A DNA stretch of 64,000 nucleotides from Posidonia oceanica (Eukaryota > Streptophyta > Magnoliopsida > Alismatales > Posidoniaceae), in contig JAZBRS010000075.1 of the NCBI GenBank assembly GCA_037176725.1, positions 76,014,001 through 76,078,000 of the forward strand. The letters are read 5' to 3'. This document shows positions 38,596-48,173 of this stretch, in pieces (position 1 is the stretch's first letter; each line of letters opens with the position of its first letter). The translations under genes were made by a program, and so were the position numbers. Below the pieces are notes generated by a model. That model was not told where the DNA came from. It was given only the letters and a program-made list of their open reading frames with translations, and did no database searches.

Positions 38596-38780
38596 GATAA
38601 GTTATCAGACTTATCGGCCGAGGGGGATGAGTTTCGGATCATCAGCCGAGAGTGATAGTTTACGGTCTTATCAACCGGAAACGATAGTTTACGGTCCTAT
38701 CAACCGGAAGCGATAGTTTATGGTCCTATCAACCGGAAGCGATAGTTTACGGTCCTATCAATCGGAAGGTGCAGTTGTGA
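38596..38780. repeat. Start of the hairpin repeat region: single GATAAG unit and 29-bp repeats
   Basis: An isolated unit with arms GATAAGT and ACTTATC (38596-38615) and one with arms GATGA and TCATC (about 38627) precede four 29-bp tandem copies at 38654, 38683, 38712 and 38741. Each of these carries GATAG and CTATC arms around a 9-nt loop, followed by AACCGGAAG. Confidence 0.85.
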
Positions 38781-39575
38781 GTGATAGTTACTGGATATCA
38801 GCTGTATAACATGGTTGCAGGTGATAGTTTTGGATATCAGCCTAGGATGAGTTTTGGATCATCAGCCAGAGAATGATAGTTTACGGTCCTATCAACCAGA
38901 AAGGGGTAAACCATGAGTGATAGTTACTAGATATCAGCCGTATAACATAATTGCAAGTGATAGTTTTGGATATCCGCCCAGGATGAGTTTTGGATCATTA
39001 GCCAAAGAATGATAGTTTACGGTCCTATCAACCGAAAGGTGCAATTATGAGGGATAGTTACTAGATATCAGCCGTATAACGCAAACCCGTGATAGTTTTG
39101 GATATTAGCCCAGAATGAGTTTTGGATCATCAGCCAGAGAATGATAGTTTACGGTCCTATCAACCGGAAGGGGTGTTTGCGAGTGATAGTTACTGGATAT
39201 CAGCCGTATAATGCAATTGCGAGTGATAGTTTTGGATATCAGCCCAGGATGAGTTTTGGATCATCAACCAGAGAATGATAGTTTACGGTCCTATCAACCG
39301 GAAAGAGCAATTGCAAGGGATAGTTACTGGATATCAGCCGTATAACGTAATTGCCAGTGATAGTTTTGGATATCAGCCCAGGATGAGTTTTGGATCATCA
39401 GCCAAAGAGTGATAGTTTACGGTCCTATCAACCGGAAAGGGGCAATTACGAGTGACAGTTACTGGATGTCAGCAGTATAACACAACTGCGGGATAGTTTT
39501 GGATATCAGCCCAGGATGAGTTTTGGATCATCAGCCAGAGAATGATAGTTTACGGTCCTATCAACCGGAAAGAGC
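38781..39575. repeat. 134-bp tandem repeat, six copies, each a string of hairpins
   Basis: The landmark GATAGTTTACGGTCCTATC recurs at 38874, 39011, 39143, 39277, 39411 and 39544, spacing 132-137 bp. Each unit contains four hairpins in order: TGATA/TATCA with a 9-nt loop, TGATA/TATCA with an 8-nt loop, GATGA/TCATC with an 8-nt loop, and TGATAG/CTATCA with a 9-nt loop. At 39453-39471 one stem is TGACA/TGTCA, a paired change. Hypervariable tandem repeats in the 3' UTR are known for Tat/Ogre elements. Confidence 0.9.
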
Positions 39576-39576
39576 A

Positions 39577-39588
39577 GTGATTGATTGC

Positions 39589-39620
<32 letters not shown>
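39577..39620. repeat. (GATT)n microsatellite
   Basis: About ten GATT units with one interruption (GCTT), between the 134-bp and 41-46-bp arrays. Confidence 0.92.
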
Positions 39621-39629
39621 GAAGGGATT

Positions 39630-40370
39630 GATAAGATATCGGACTTATCGACCGGCAAAGAGAAAGGGGTGATAAGATATCGGACTTATCGGCCGGCAAA
39701 GGGGGAATAAAGGAATGATAAGATATCGGACTTATCGGCCGGCAAAAGGAAATAAAGGAATGATAAGATATCGGACATATCGGCCGGCAAAGAAAAAGGG
39801 GTGATAAGATATCGGACTTATCGGCCGACAAAGAGGGAATAAAGGAATGATAAGATATCGGACTTATCGGCCGGCAAAGAGAAAGGGGTGATAAGATATC
39901 GAACTTATCGGCAGGCAAATGAATAAAGGAATAGAATGATAAGATATCGGACTTATCGACCGGCAAAGAGGGGATAAAGGAGTGATAAGATATCGGACTT
40001 ATCGACCGGCAAAGGGAGAGAGATGATAAGATATCGGACTTATTGACCGGTAAAAGGAAAGAGATGATAAGATATCGGACTTATCGGCCGGCAAAAGGAA
40101 AGAGATGATAAGATATCGGACTTATCGACCGGCAAATGAATAAAAGAATAGAATGATAAGATATCGGACTTACCGGCCGGCAAAGAGGGGATAAAGGAAT
40201 GATAAGACGTCGGACTTATCGGCCGGCAAAAGGGAAAGGAATGATAAGATATCGGACTTATCAGCCGGCAAAAGGAAAGAAATGATAAGATATCGGACTT
40301 ATCGACCGATAAAAGGAAAGAGATGATAAGATATCGGACTTATCGACCGGCAAAGAGGAAGGGGATGATA
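39630..40370. repeat. 41-48-bp tandem repeat with GATAAG/CTTATC hairpins, 17 copies
   Basis: Units start at 39630, 39671, 39717, 39762, 39803, 39849, 39890, 39938, 39983, 40024, 40066, 40107, 40155, 40201, 40243, 40284 and 40324. Each holds arms GATAAG and CTTATC around an 8-nt loop (usually ATATCGGA), then mostly GGCCGGCAAA and a purine spacer. Two length classes (40-42 and 45-48 bp) alternate irregularly. A few arms are broken: 39762 (CATATC), 40155 (CTTACC). Confidence 0.93.
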
Positions 40371-40745
40371 CGGATGAGATACCGCAGGGCATCTGAAAAG
40401 ATGGACAAAACTGACGTGTTTGTCAAACAAGTAGTTTGGGGGTACCAGCCCGACAGAGACTCAGCTGGGGGCGTTTGGCAGCAGGATTTGACGGCGTGGG
40501 TCCGCAGAGGTCCTGGAGTCTGGGTTGTTTGCTGAGGACTTTCCTGCGTCATGTGGGCAACAAGTCTGGCCAGGGGCCTCAGGATATGATTGGTAAGGAG
40601 CATGGAATGCATTAAGCAGCTTTGAAATGCGAGCAGCCAGCACAAAATACTTTTGCATTGATAGAACTGTTGGTTACACGCCTGTGGCAGGCCAGAAAAT
40701 ACAACATAACTTGAAAGGAAATTGAGTGACAGCTGCATAACGGCT
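40371..40745. other. Spacer between the hairpin array and the plant-mobile-domain ORF
   Basis: 375 bp forming the proximal 3' UTR of the minus-strand ORF. No repeat or motif recognised; it follows the ORF stop directly. Confidence 0.5.
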
Positions 40746-41948
40746 CTAGCTGGTTCGGGCCTTCTTTGATTTTCCAGAGTCAGGGAATAAGGGACCGCTT
40801 GGCGGGATTTCATCGATGGGCCAGAGGTCCTGCACCTCGGTGATGTACTCGGGAGTACACCCTATGCCTCTCGTAGCCGCGATGTCTGTTGATCGCACTC
40901 CATGCTGCATCAGATCGGCTAGTTCCTTCGTTGGGGCAGTTGTACTGAGGGGATATGCCTGAAGGAGCCTAGGTGCTGTGCTATTGATAAAAGCGTCCTG
41001 CTGGAAACCGAATTGGCGCATGACCCTGATAGGGTGGTATTCCACACCCGCGATGAATTCTGGTAGTACAACCAGCCGCATGTCGCGTGTGCTGAAGAAG
41101 ACAGTGAATGGTTCGGCCATGGAAGGGATGATGCGCCAGGTTACTGTGTCGTCTGTCAGTCCTGATAGCCTTTCGTATTCTTCCTTGACGCTCTTGACTG
41201 TCTTGGCATGGCCGCTGTTGCAGTAGGCCTCGAAAGCATGTACCTGGGGGTGCAGAAGGTCTATCTCGGTGTGTGCGGCTAGCCAGACCTGAATAAGTGC
41301 TCCGCAACCATGAAAGTAGCGGCAGCGATGCGAAATGCGGTCTAGTCCACGGTATGTTTCTGCCAGAACAACTGGTGCCTGGTCTATCTGGCGAGTCACC
41401 ACAGCGAGTGCTATTTCAGCGATCTCGACGGCCACTGTCGCCTTGCCATGAGTAAAGACCAGCTCGCCTAGGAAACGGGTAACAAATCCTCGGTGCCACA
41501 GCTCGTCTCCGAGTTCAGCGCGCTTTTCCACAGTATCATCAAAATATGCTAGGCGAAGTAGGGGCGTGGGCCTGCTGGTGCAAATCAGTCTTTGCTGGCA
41601 ACTTCGAGTAGAGAGCCCAGTCAGCTGTTTCAGGACCGCAATGTATCCGTCACGCCTCATGAAGATGGGCGGCCCCAAGATCTTGGAAAAGCCACAGATC
41701 CGGCGCACTTCCTCCAGTGTAGGTGTCAGTTCAGTTTTGCCAAAACGGAAGACATGGTGTGCCAGTTTCCAGAACCTTGCGGCAACGCACAGAAGATGGC
41801 AGCTCACTTCTACATCAGCAGCTTTTAGCAATTTGGTTGGAATGCCCCATAGGCGCAGCTTCTCGCAGTCATCTTTGGTAAGCTTGCCGATCCACTCTCG
41901 CAGGATCTCAGAACAGTGTGTCGGGGTCACTAGAGTGGGGAAACCCAT
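40746..41948 (-). CDS. Plant-mobile-domain (DUF7745-like) protein carried by the retrotransposon
   Basis: Intact 400-codon ORF in element sense, downstream of integrase. The start is the ATG at 41948 (MGFPTLVTPTHCSEIL). Recognisable family signatures are LRLWGIPTKLL (about residues 31-41), the block RFWKLAHHVFRFGKTELTPTLEEV (58-81), and HGCGALIQVWLAAHTE (about 224-239). These match the plant mobile domain found both in host silencing proteins of the MAIN/MAIL type and in Ty3/gypsy elements. The C-terminus is Lys/Ser-rich (GKSKKARTS). It lacks the phosphatase fusion known for some family members. Role in the element is unknown; an influence on chromatin or silencing is inference. It has no stop or frameshift, unlike gag and pol, but it is short, so chance survival is possible. 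Expression would need readthrough, reinitiation or splicing. Confidence 0.75.
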   Translation of the reverse strand: MGFPTLVTPTHCSEILREWIGKLTKDDCEKLRLWGIPTKLLKAADVEVSCHLLCVAARFWKLAHHVFRFGKTELTPTLEEVRRICGFSKILGPPIFMRRDGYIAVLKQLTGLSTRSCQQRLICTSRPTPLLRLAYFDDTVEKRAELGDELWHRGFVTRFLGELVFTHGKATVAVEIAEIALAVVTRQIDQAPVVLAETYRGLDRISHRCRYFHGCGALIQVWLAAHTEIDLLHPQVHAFEAYCNSGHAKTVKSVKEEYERLSGLTDDTVTWRIIPSMAEPFTVFFSTRDMRLVVLPEFIAGVEYHPIRVMRQFGFQQDAFINSTAPRLLQAYPLSTTAPTKELADLMQHGVRSTDIAATRGIGCTPEYITEVQDLWPIDEIPPSGPLFPDSGKSKKARTS

Positions 41949-43279
41949 TGCGTAGACTGCAGAATGCAGGCAGACAGCTGTCGCAAAATCTTCAGGTACC
42001 TATTACCAAGACTATGAATTATCAGATCTCATACAGGCGCAAAACTACTGATTGAAAGCAGATTCTGAAGCTGGTAAAACAGTTCAACACATCCAACAGT
42101 AATCATTCAGATTATGGCAATTAGACACATATAAGCAAAGGGATTCTGTTGGCGCGGCAGGGACTGGCAGGAGCTCTGGGTCGTCGCGGCCCGATGATGC
42201 CAACGCATGCTGAGTGGGAGTACTGTCTCAGTGCTGGAGCAAGCTTTGCAAGACGGAATGATTAGAGGGAGGGGAGATGATTGGAAATGCGGATGTATGC
42301 ATGATTTTTGATCGGTGTGGTTTGCCCTCAGCATCGGGAGTGCTTTGGTGCCTGCTGTACCGGAAGGGAGCGGTCCTTGACTCACTGGACTCTACTCAGA
42401 CCCCTAACTTGTTGGTGGCACTCTAGGAAAGGGTGTTGATGATGTTCGGTGGTGGTGTAGAGAGGACGGGCTCCATGCCAAACTCTCAAGGACTTACACT
42501 CACTCCTACCTTTTCCTCCCCTTTTTATGTGTGTAGGGCTCTCCTCATTCCTATTTTGGAAACAAGGAGGACCTGGCCAGAACTTTGACTCTTCTCTGGG
42601 GTAGGTGAAAGGTGCGGGATTACCCTGCCTGCCTTCATTTTGGAGTTGACTTTTGTTCTTCTCCTTTTCCTTTTCTGTCATTCTCTTTTTTCTTTTCTAT
42701 CATTCTCTCTTTTTTGTTTTTTTTTTCTTTCTTTTCTTTTTTTTTCATTCTTTTTCCTTTTTTCCCCTTTTTTTTTCAGGCTTGCAGGTTTCCACTATCC
42801 CTTCCCTAGAGGAAATGGGTGTTAGGGCCCTTCGGGTACTGACTTTTGGCTCTCTCTTTCTTTCTTTTCTTGCGCATCTAGGCTTAGACATGTATTCCTT
42901 TCTGGCTAACGCCTAGCATTTTTCTAGGAGTGTAAGTCCTTAGGTGTTTGGGCATTTCGCCTGCTCTCACTGAGTAGTGGCTCCCTCACTAGCTAAGACA
43001 TCTAAGTAGTGTCAGGTGAGGTCGGGAGACTCCTTCCGCAGCAGGCAAGCACCTCCGGTTTTCATCACCAGGCAGTATGCAATGCATGATTTAAGAGGAT
43101 GACGATGAGGATTGTAAAAGGGATGAGAGAAGGAATGTACGGGAATGCCGTGATGACAGAAAGTGCAGGAGATAGGATGAAGTGATGTATGGGGGAGATA
43201 AGGCGAAAAGAGGTACAAAAACATGCGAGTGGTGGGAGTACGACAGATGGGACGAAGGATCCGCAATGGTTGCTCCCAG
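41949..43279. other. Spacer between pol and the plant-mobile-domain ORF
   Basis: 1.33 kb with no recognisable domain. Contains a strongly polypyrimidine plus strand (42640-42780; a purine run of about 140 nt in element sense) and CT-rich flanks. A regulatory role, such as a leader or splice acceptor for the downstream ORF, is possible but unproven. Confidence 0.5.
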
Positions 43280-45285
43280 CTACTGATAGTACTTCTTGAG
43301 GTAGCACAAGTTGACCGGCTCGGACTGCTTGACCTGGTCCATGTCCTCGCGAGTTACCGCACTGTCTGAGAAGACCTGTTTAACCACGAAAGGGCCACAC
43401 CAGTTAGGTCGGAATTTGCCTCGACCGTCGGGTAAATGAATGCGTGCAGAACGAGATCCCCTGGCTGGAAGCTTCTGGGCCAGACTTTCTTCAAGAACGC
43501 TCTAGCCATTCGTTTCTGGTAACAGTGAGCATTATGCATAGCTTGTAGTCTGTGCTCATCAATCAGATTCAGTTGGACGCAGCGGTCTTCGACCCATTCT
43601 GCCTCTTCCAACTCAGCTTCTCGTAGGATCCGTAGTGAGGGGATCTCTACTTCGACGGGTAATACCGCTTCCATGCCGTATACCAGAGAGTACGGGGTGG
43701 CTCCTGTTGAGGTCCGGATTGATGTCCTGTACGCCCAGAGCGCGTACGGGAGCTTATCATGCCAATCCTTGTGGGTTTCTACCATCTTCTTCATGATTTT
43801 GATAATATTTTTGTTAGCAGACACCACCGCTCCATTCATCTGTGGCCGATAGGGCGAGGACCTGTGATGCTTGATCTTGAGACTCTGTAGGTACTCCTCA
43901 GTTCTTTTGGCGATGAAGTTCGTGCCATTATCAGAGATGATAGAGTACGGGACCCCGTATCGGGCAACGATATTGTTCTTGATAAACTTTTCTGTTGCCA
44001 CTGTGGTGACTATCTTATAGGAGGTTGCTTCCACCCACTTAGTGAAGTAGTCAATCGCTACCATGATGAAGCGATGACCGTTCGAAGCGGCGGGGTGTAT
44101 TGCGCCAATGACGTCAATCCCCCAGGTGGAGAAAGGCCATGGCGAGGACATGTTATGCAGCTGATGAGGGGGAGCCTTGATAAAGTTACCATGGACCTGA
44201 CAGTTGTGGCATTTACGCACGAACCGGCAACAGTCCGCCTCCATGGTTTGCCAGAAATATCCTTGGAGCATGATCTTCTTGGCTAAGAGGACGCCGTTCA
44301 TGTGCGGGCCACAGGTCCCTGCATGCACTTGAAGCATCAGTGTATTAGCCTTCGGCTTGTCCAGGCAGCGTAATAGCATCTGATTGTATGATCTTCTGTA
44401 TAGCTGCCCAGCCCCTAATACATATTTTGACGCCAGACGCGCCAAAGTTCTCTTATCTTCTGCGATGGTGCCAGGCGGAAGGCTGCTGGATTCCAGGAAT
44501 GCTTTAATGTCGTGATACCATGGCCGCTCTTCTACCGAATCTGCTTCCTCTATGTTCATGCAATGCGCGGGCTCCTCTATGCAGGTAACTAACACATCTA
44601 CCATGCTGTTTTCTGGTATACTGAGCCAAGCTGCCAGGGTTGCTAGCACGTCTGCATACGCATTCTTTGCTCGGTTCATGTATGTGAAATTGATGCTCCT
44701 GAACTCTTCTATTAGCCTCAGCAAACATTCGTGATATGGCACAAGTTTCGGATCCTTTGTCTTCCAGTCGCCATTCACTTGAGAGATTACCAGCATGGCA
44801 TCGCCATGCACACGCAACTCATGCGCCTTATGCTCAAGGGCGACTTTCAAACACAGGATGCACGCTTCATATTCTGCTTCATTGTTTGTGCACGTGAAAG
44901 TCAACTTCCTCGCAAAAGGAATCATCTGCCCCTGGGGCGTGGTCAACACTGCGCCTATGCCTCGACCCTTTTTGTTGACAGCGCCGTCAAAGTACAGTTG
45001 CCATTGCTCTTGCTCTTCAGGGTCTTTCTCCTCAGAGTCCTCCATTGCAAAGAGAATGTCCTCGTCAGGGAACTGCGTCTGGAGTGGCTGGTATTCAGGC
45101 AAAGGAAAATCTGCAAGGTGATCTGCCATAGCCTGGCCTTTCATAGATCTCTGCGTGACGAAGGTGATGTCGTACTGAGATAACAACACCTGCCATTTGA
45201 CACATCTGTCCACCAAAGCCGGCTTTTGGAAGAGAAACTTGATAGGATCATGCCGGCACAAGAGCTGAACTGGGTATGCCATCAT
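43280..45285 (-). pseudogene. pol part 2: second RNase H and integrase
   Basis: Continues the RT frame after a TAA at 45286-45288. The second RNase H begins at about 44994 (LYFDGAVNKKGRGIGAVL), with NNEAEYEAC and the NAYADVLA end. Integrase follows: a zinc-binding HHCC region (VHAGTCGPHMNG, then CRFVRKCHNCQ, about 44340-44200), first Asp in WGIDVIGA, second Asp in ISDNGTNF. The expected catalytic Glu is Val in NGAVVSANKN (about 43825). A frameshift near 43445 moves the C-terminal end (RGKFRPNW, then VVKQVF) to another frame, which stops at 43280-43282. Integrase inserts the cDNA into the host genome; this copy cannot encode an active one. Confidence 0.88.
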
Positions 45286-47699
45286 TTAATGCCTCAGTTT
45301 CTGTGCGGCCCAGACAAGGGACAGACAGGTCTTCTCCATTGTGCTGTACCTGGCCTCGCATTCATTAAACTTCTTGCTCAGGTAGTAGATGGCGCACTCC
45401 TTCCTACCAGATTCGTCGTGCTGGCCCAAGACGGCGCCCATGGAATGCTGCGTGGTAGAAAGGTAGAGAAGCAAAGGTCTTCCTGGCGTGGGAGGGACCA
45501 GGACAGGAGGTTTGACCAGAAGTTGCTTGATTTTATCAAATGCGGCCTGGCACCCCTTGTTCCAGTCAATTTGTGCGTTCTTCTTCAGGAGCTTGAAAAT
45601 AGGCTCACAGATGGGCGTAAGCTGTGCAATGAAGCGACTGATATACTGTAAACGCCCAAGTAGGCCTCGAACCTCCTTCTCGGTTCTAGGGGGTGGCATG
45701 TCCACGATGGCTTTTGCTTTCATCGAGTCCACTTCAATCCCCCTTTGGCTAACGATGTAGCCCAGAAGTTTGCCAGATGAAACCCCAAACACGCATTTAT
45801 TGGGGTTAAGCCTCAGTCTGTATTTCCTCAATTGGTCAAAGAGCTTCTTTAGGCAAGCAAGGTGATCCTCAGGCTCTTTGGTCTTGGCAATCATGTCGTC
45901 TACATAGACCTCCACTTCTTGTTGCATGAGGTCGTGAAAAGTGTAGTCATGGCCCTCTGATAGGTTGCGCCAGCATTCTTCAACCCAAATGGCATAACTT
46001 GATAACAGAAGACCCCCCAAGGGGTGATGAATGAAGTCTTTTCCATGTCTTCTTCTGCCATTTTGATCTGATTATAGCCAGAGAAGCCGTCCATAAAGGA
46101 TAGCATCTTGTGGCCTGCAGTGTTGTCGACTAGGACGTCAATGTGAGGCAATGGGAAGTCGTCCTTGGGGCTCGCCTTGTTCAGGTCCCGGTAGTCGATA
46201 CATATCCAGATCCGGCCATCCTTCTTGGGCACTGGCACGATGTTCGCAAGCCACTCAGGATAAAGGACGACCTTCAGAAAATTGACATCGAGCTGCTTCA
46301 TTATCTCTTCCTTGATCATGAGCAGCCACTGTGGTCGCCATCTTCTCAGCTTCTGCTTTACTGGCTTGGCGTCTGGCTTCAAGGGCAAGTTATAGACCAC
46401 TATTTCGACATTGAGGCCAACCATATCTTCATACGTCCAGGCGAAGACATCTGCATACTCTTTTAGGAATGCAATGAACTCTATTCTGGCCTGGGGTGAC
46501 AGTAGGGCACTGATGCGAACTTCTTTGGTTTCTTCGGCTGTGCCGAGGTTAACAACCTCTGTTTCTTCCTCAACATGCAGGTTGGGACCTTCTGGATCAT
46601 CGTCATAGGGCCGGAACTCAGGCGATGGGTCATCATTCTCATCCTCGCCTGTATTGTCTTCTTCTCCGTATGCAACAAGTTCCGAGAGGATCTCCTTTTC
46701 GAAGGTGGGATTTGTTATATCAAAGGAGTGTAGATGTTCTGCTTCTTGGCCCTGGTGACGTCTCAGGATGGTCACGCCTACTCGAGTGTTTCTATATCCT
46801 CGGTGCGCGACCTCTGTCCTGGTGACTTCCCCTGTCTGTTCTGCTGCTGATGACACTGCTGCATGCACTGCTGATATTACTGAAGGCCTTGCCGATTCTA
46901 CGACTGATACTGTTGATGGCCCTGCTACTGAGACTACCGACAACTCTGTTACTGATTCTGCTTTCTGCTCTGTTACTGCTGTTGCGTGATCTGCTGGTGC
47001 TTCCTCTTCTGAGGCTGCTAATATACTTGTGGAGGGCATGTCGGACTGGCGGCTGACCTGGATACTGCCACTTGCTATCCTGCCCAAGTGAGGCATGTGC
47101 TGCACGAGCCACCTAGACCCACCTTCGGGTTGAAAGGTGATGAGCTCGTCTGGTCTGGGGGAGTCCGGCATTACTGAATTTTCTTCCAGGACCACGATGG
47201 AGGCGTGGTCCTCTCGCAGAGGGGGATCCGTAGCCACGGCTTTTCCTTTCCTTTCTGCGGCTTGGTGCTGTGCCAGGTCTTCTGCTATGGACTCGAGCTG
47301 TTCTTGGTAAAGTAGCTCCAAATCAGACATCCATGAATCGACCTGGGCTTCTATCGCCCCTCCTTCCTCCTCATCTGAGGGTGAGTCGACGTAGTAGGCG
47401 CCGGGGGCCTGTGGCACTGGCTCGGCTGCAAGATGGGTCGCTGTCCTTGGTATTTGCATGGTCTGACTCACGGGCGCACCTGATAGCGATAGCCTCGGCA
47501 TGGGAGATCCAGATAGGCTGGTCAGCGGGGCCACAGATGGGTATGCTGCCAGGGTCACTGTTGCAGTTAGAGGGTAGGCAGAGGTGTTCTTCTGAAGGCT
47601 CAAGGGCCGGGAGACTATGATGCTCAGCTGGTCCTCTGCGACTGGTGATGATGGTGAGAGCGCGACCTCTGACGCCATAGGGTCCTGCCATGAGAGTTG
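45286..47699 (-). pseudogene. pol part 1: reverse transcriptase and first RNase H
   Basis: RT motifs in order: YPEWLANIVPVPKKDG (about 46260-46215), YRDLNKASPKDDFPLPHIDV, FMDGFSGYNQI (Asp at about 46091), VMPFGLKNAGATYQRAM, then YVDDM in the next frame (about 45905). The frame changes at about 45935-45941, consistent with one lost base in CTTTTCACGAC. After the shift come LRLNPNKCVFGVSSGKLLGY and the degenerate RT-linked RNase H (LLLYLSTTQHSMGAVL to CLSLVWAAQKLRH), ending in a TAA at 45286 where the family usually has a tyrosine. The first 300 residues are a Ser/Thr/Val-rich linker. Frame is shared with gag-protease, so pol would be made as one polyprotein. Confidence 0.88.
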
Positions 47700-48173
47700 C
47701 TATTCTACAGCAGGAGAATGCGTGACTGATTGAGCCGACGGCATTGCCTGAGATGCGGTTACTAAAAAGGGCTGAGTTATGCTGCTGACCGAACTCAGCG
47801 ATTGACCCTCTTAAGAGGGTGACAGTTGTACCGATGCGACAGCGATTGCGAGTGGACTGACTAACTGCGCCTGAGTTGGTACTGGTGATGCTGACAAGAC
47901 TGCAGGAAAATCAGAGACTGTCAAATCTGCTGCTTTATGATCTGTGGAAGGAAGGGCCAGACAAACCGACCGAGGTGCTGTTGAGTTGGGCAGGCTTTCG
48001 CTACAGGTCTAAGCTGCCCCTACTGTGCTAGACTGTTCCTCATCCGAGTAGTAGTCCTCAACGCAGACCCAGTCTTCTCCCGATGACGGAGAGCTTTGGC
48101 ATGGCTCCGACTGCACTATGGGTTGAATGGCGCTTGAACCCAGGATACCCGCACTTGTGAAGTTAGCGAGGTT
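47700..48173 (-). pseudogene. Linker between protease and RT, four in-frame stops in or at its edges
   Basis: Same frame as gag and pol, so no frameshift site is needed. Stops at 48174-48176 (TAG), 48009-48011 (TAG), 47811-47813 (TAA) and 47700-47702 (TAG) could each come from CAG or CAA by C-to-T change. Residues are Ser/Pro/Gln-rich like the flanks, including GEDWVCVEDYYSDEEQ. Ogre elements have an intron between protease and RT; this stretch may be that intron or simply decayed coding sequence. Confidence 0.6.

Noticed and set aside
39550..39966. 138-codon minus-strand frame in the hairpin array
   Set aside because: Generated by the 41-48-bp tandem repeat and the GATT microsatellite; no domain.
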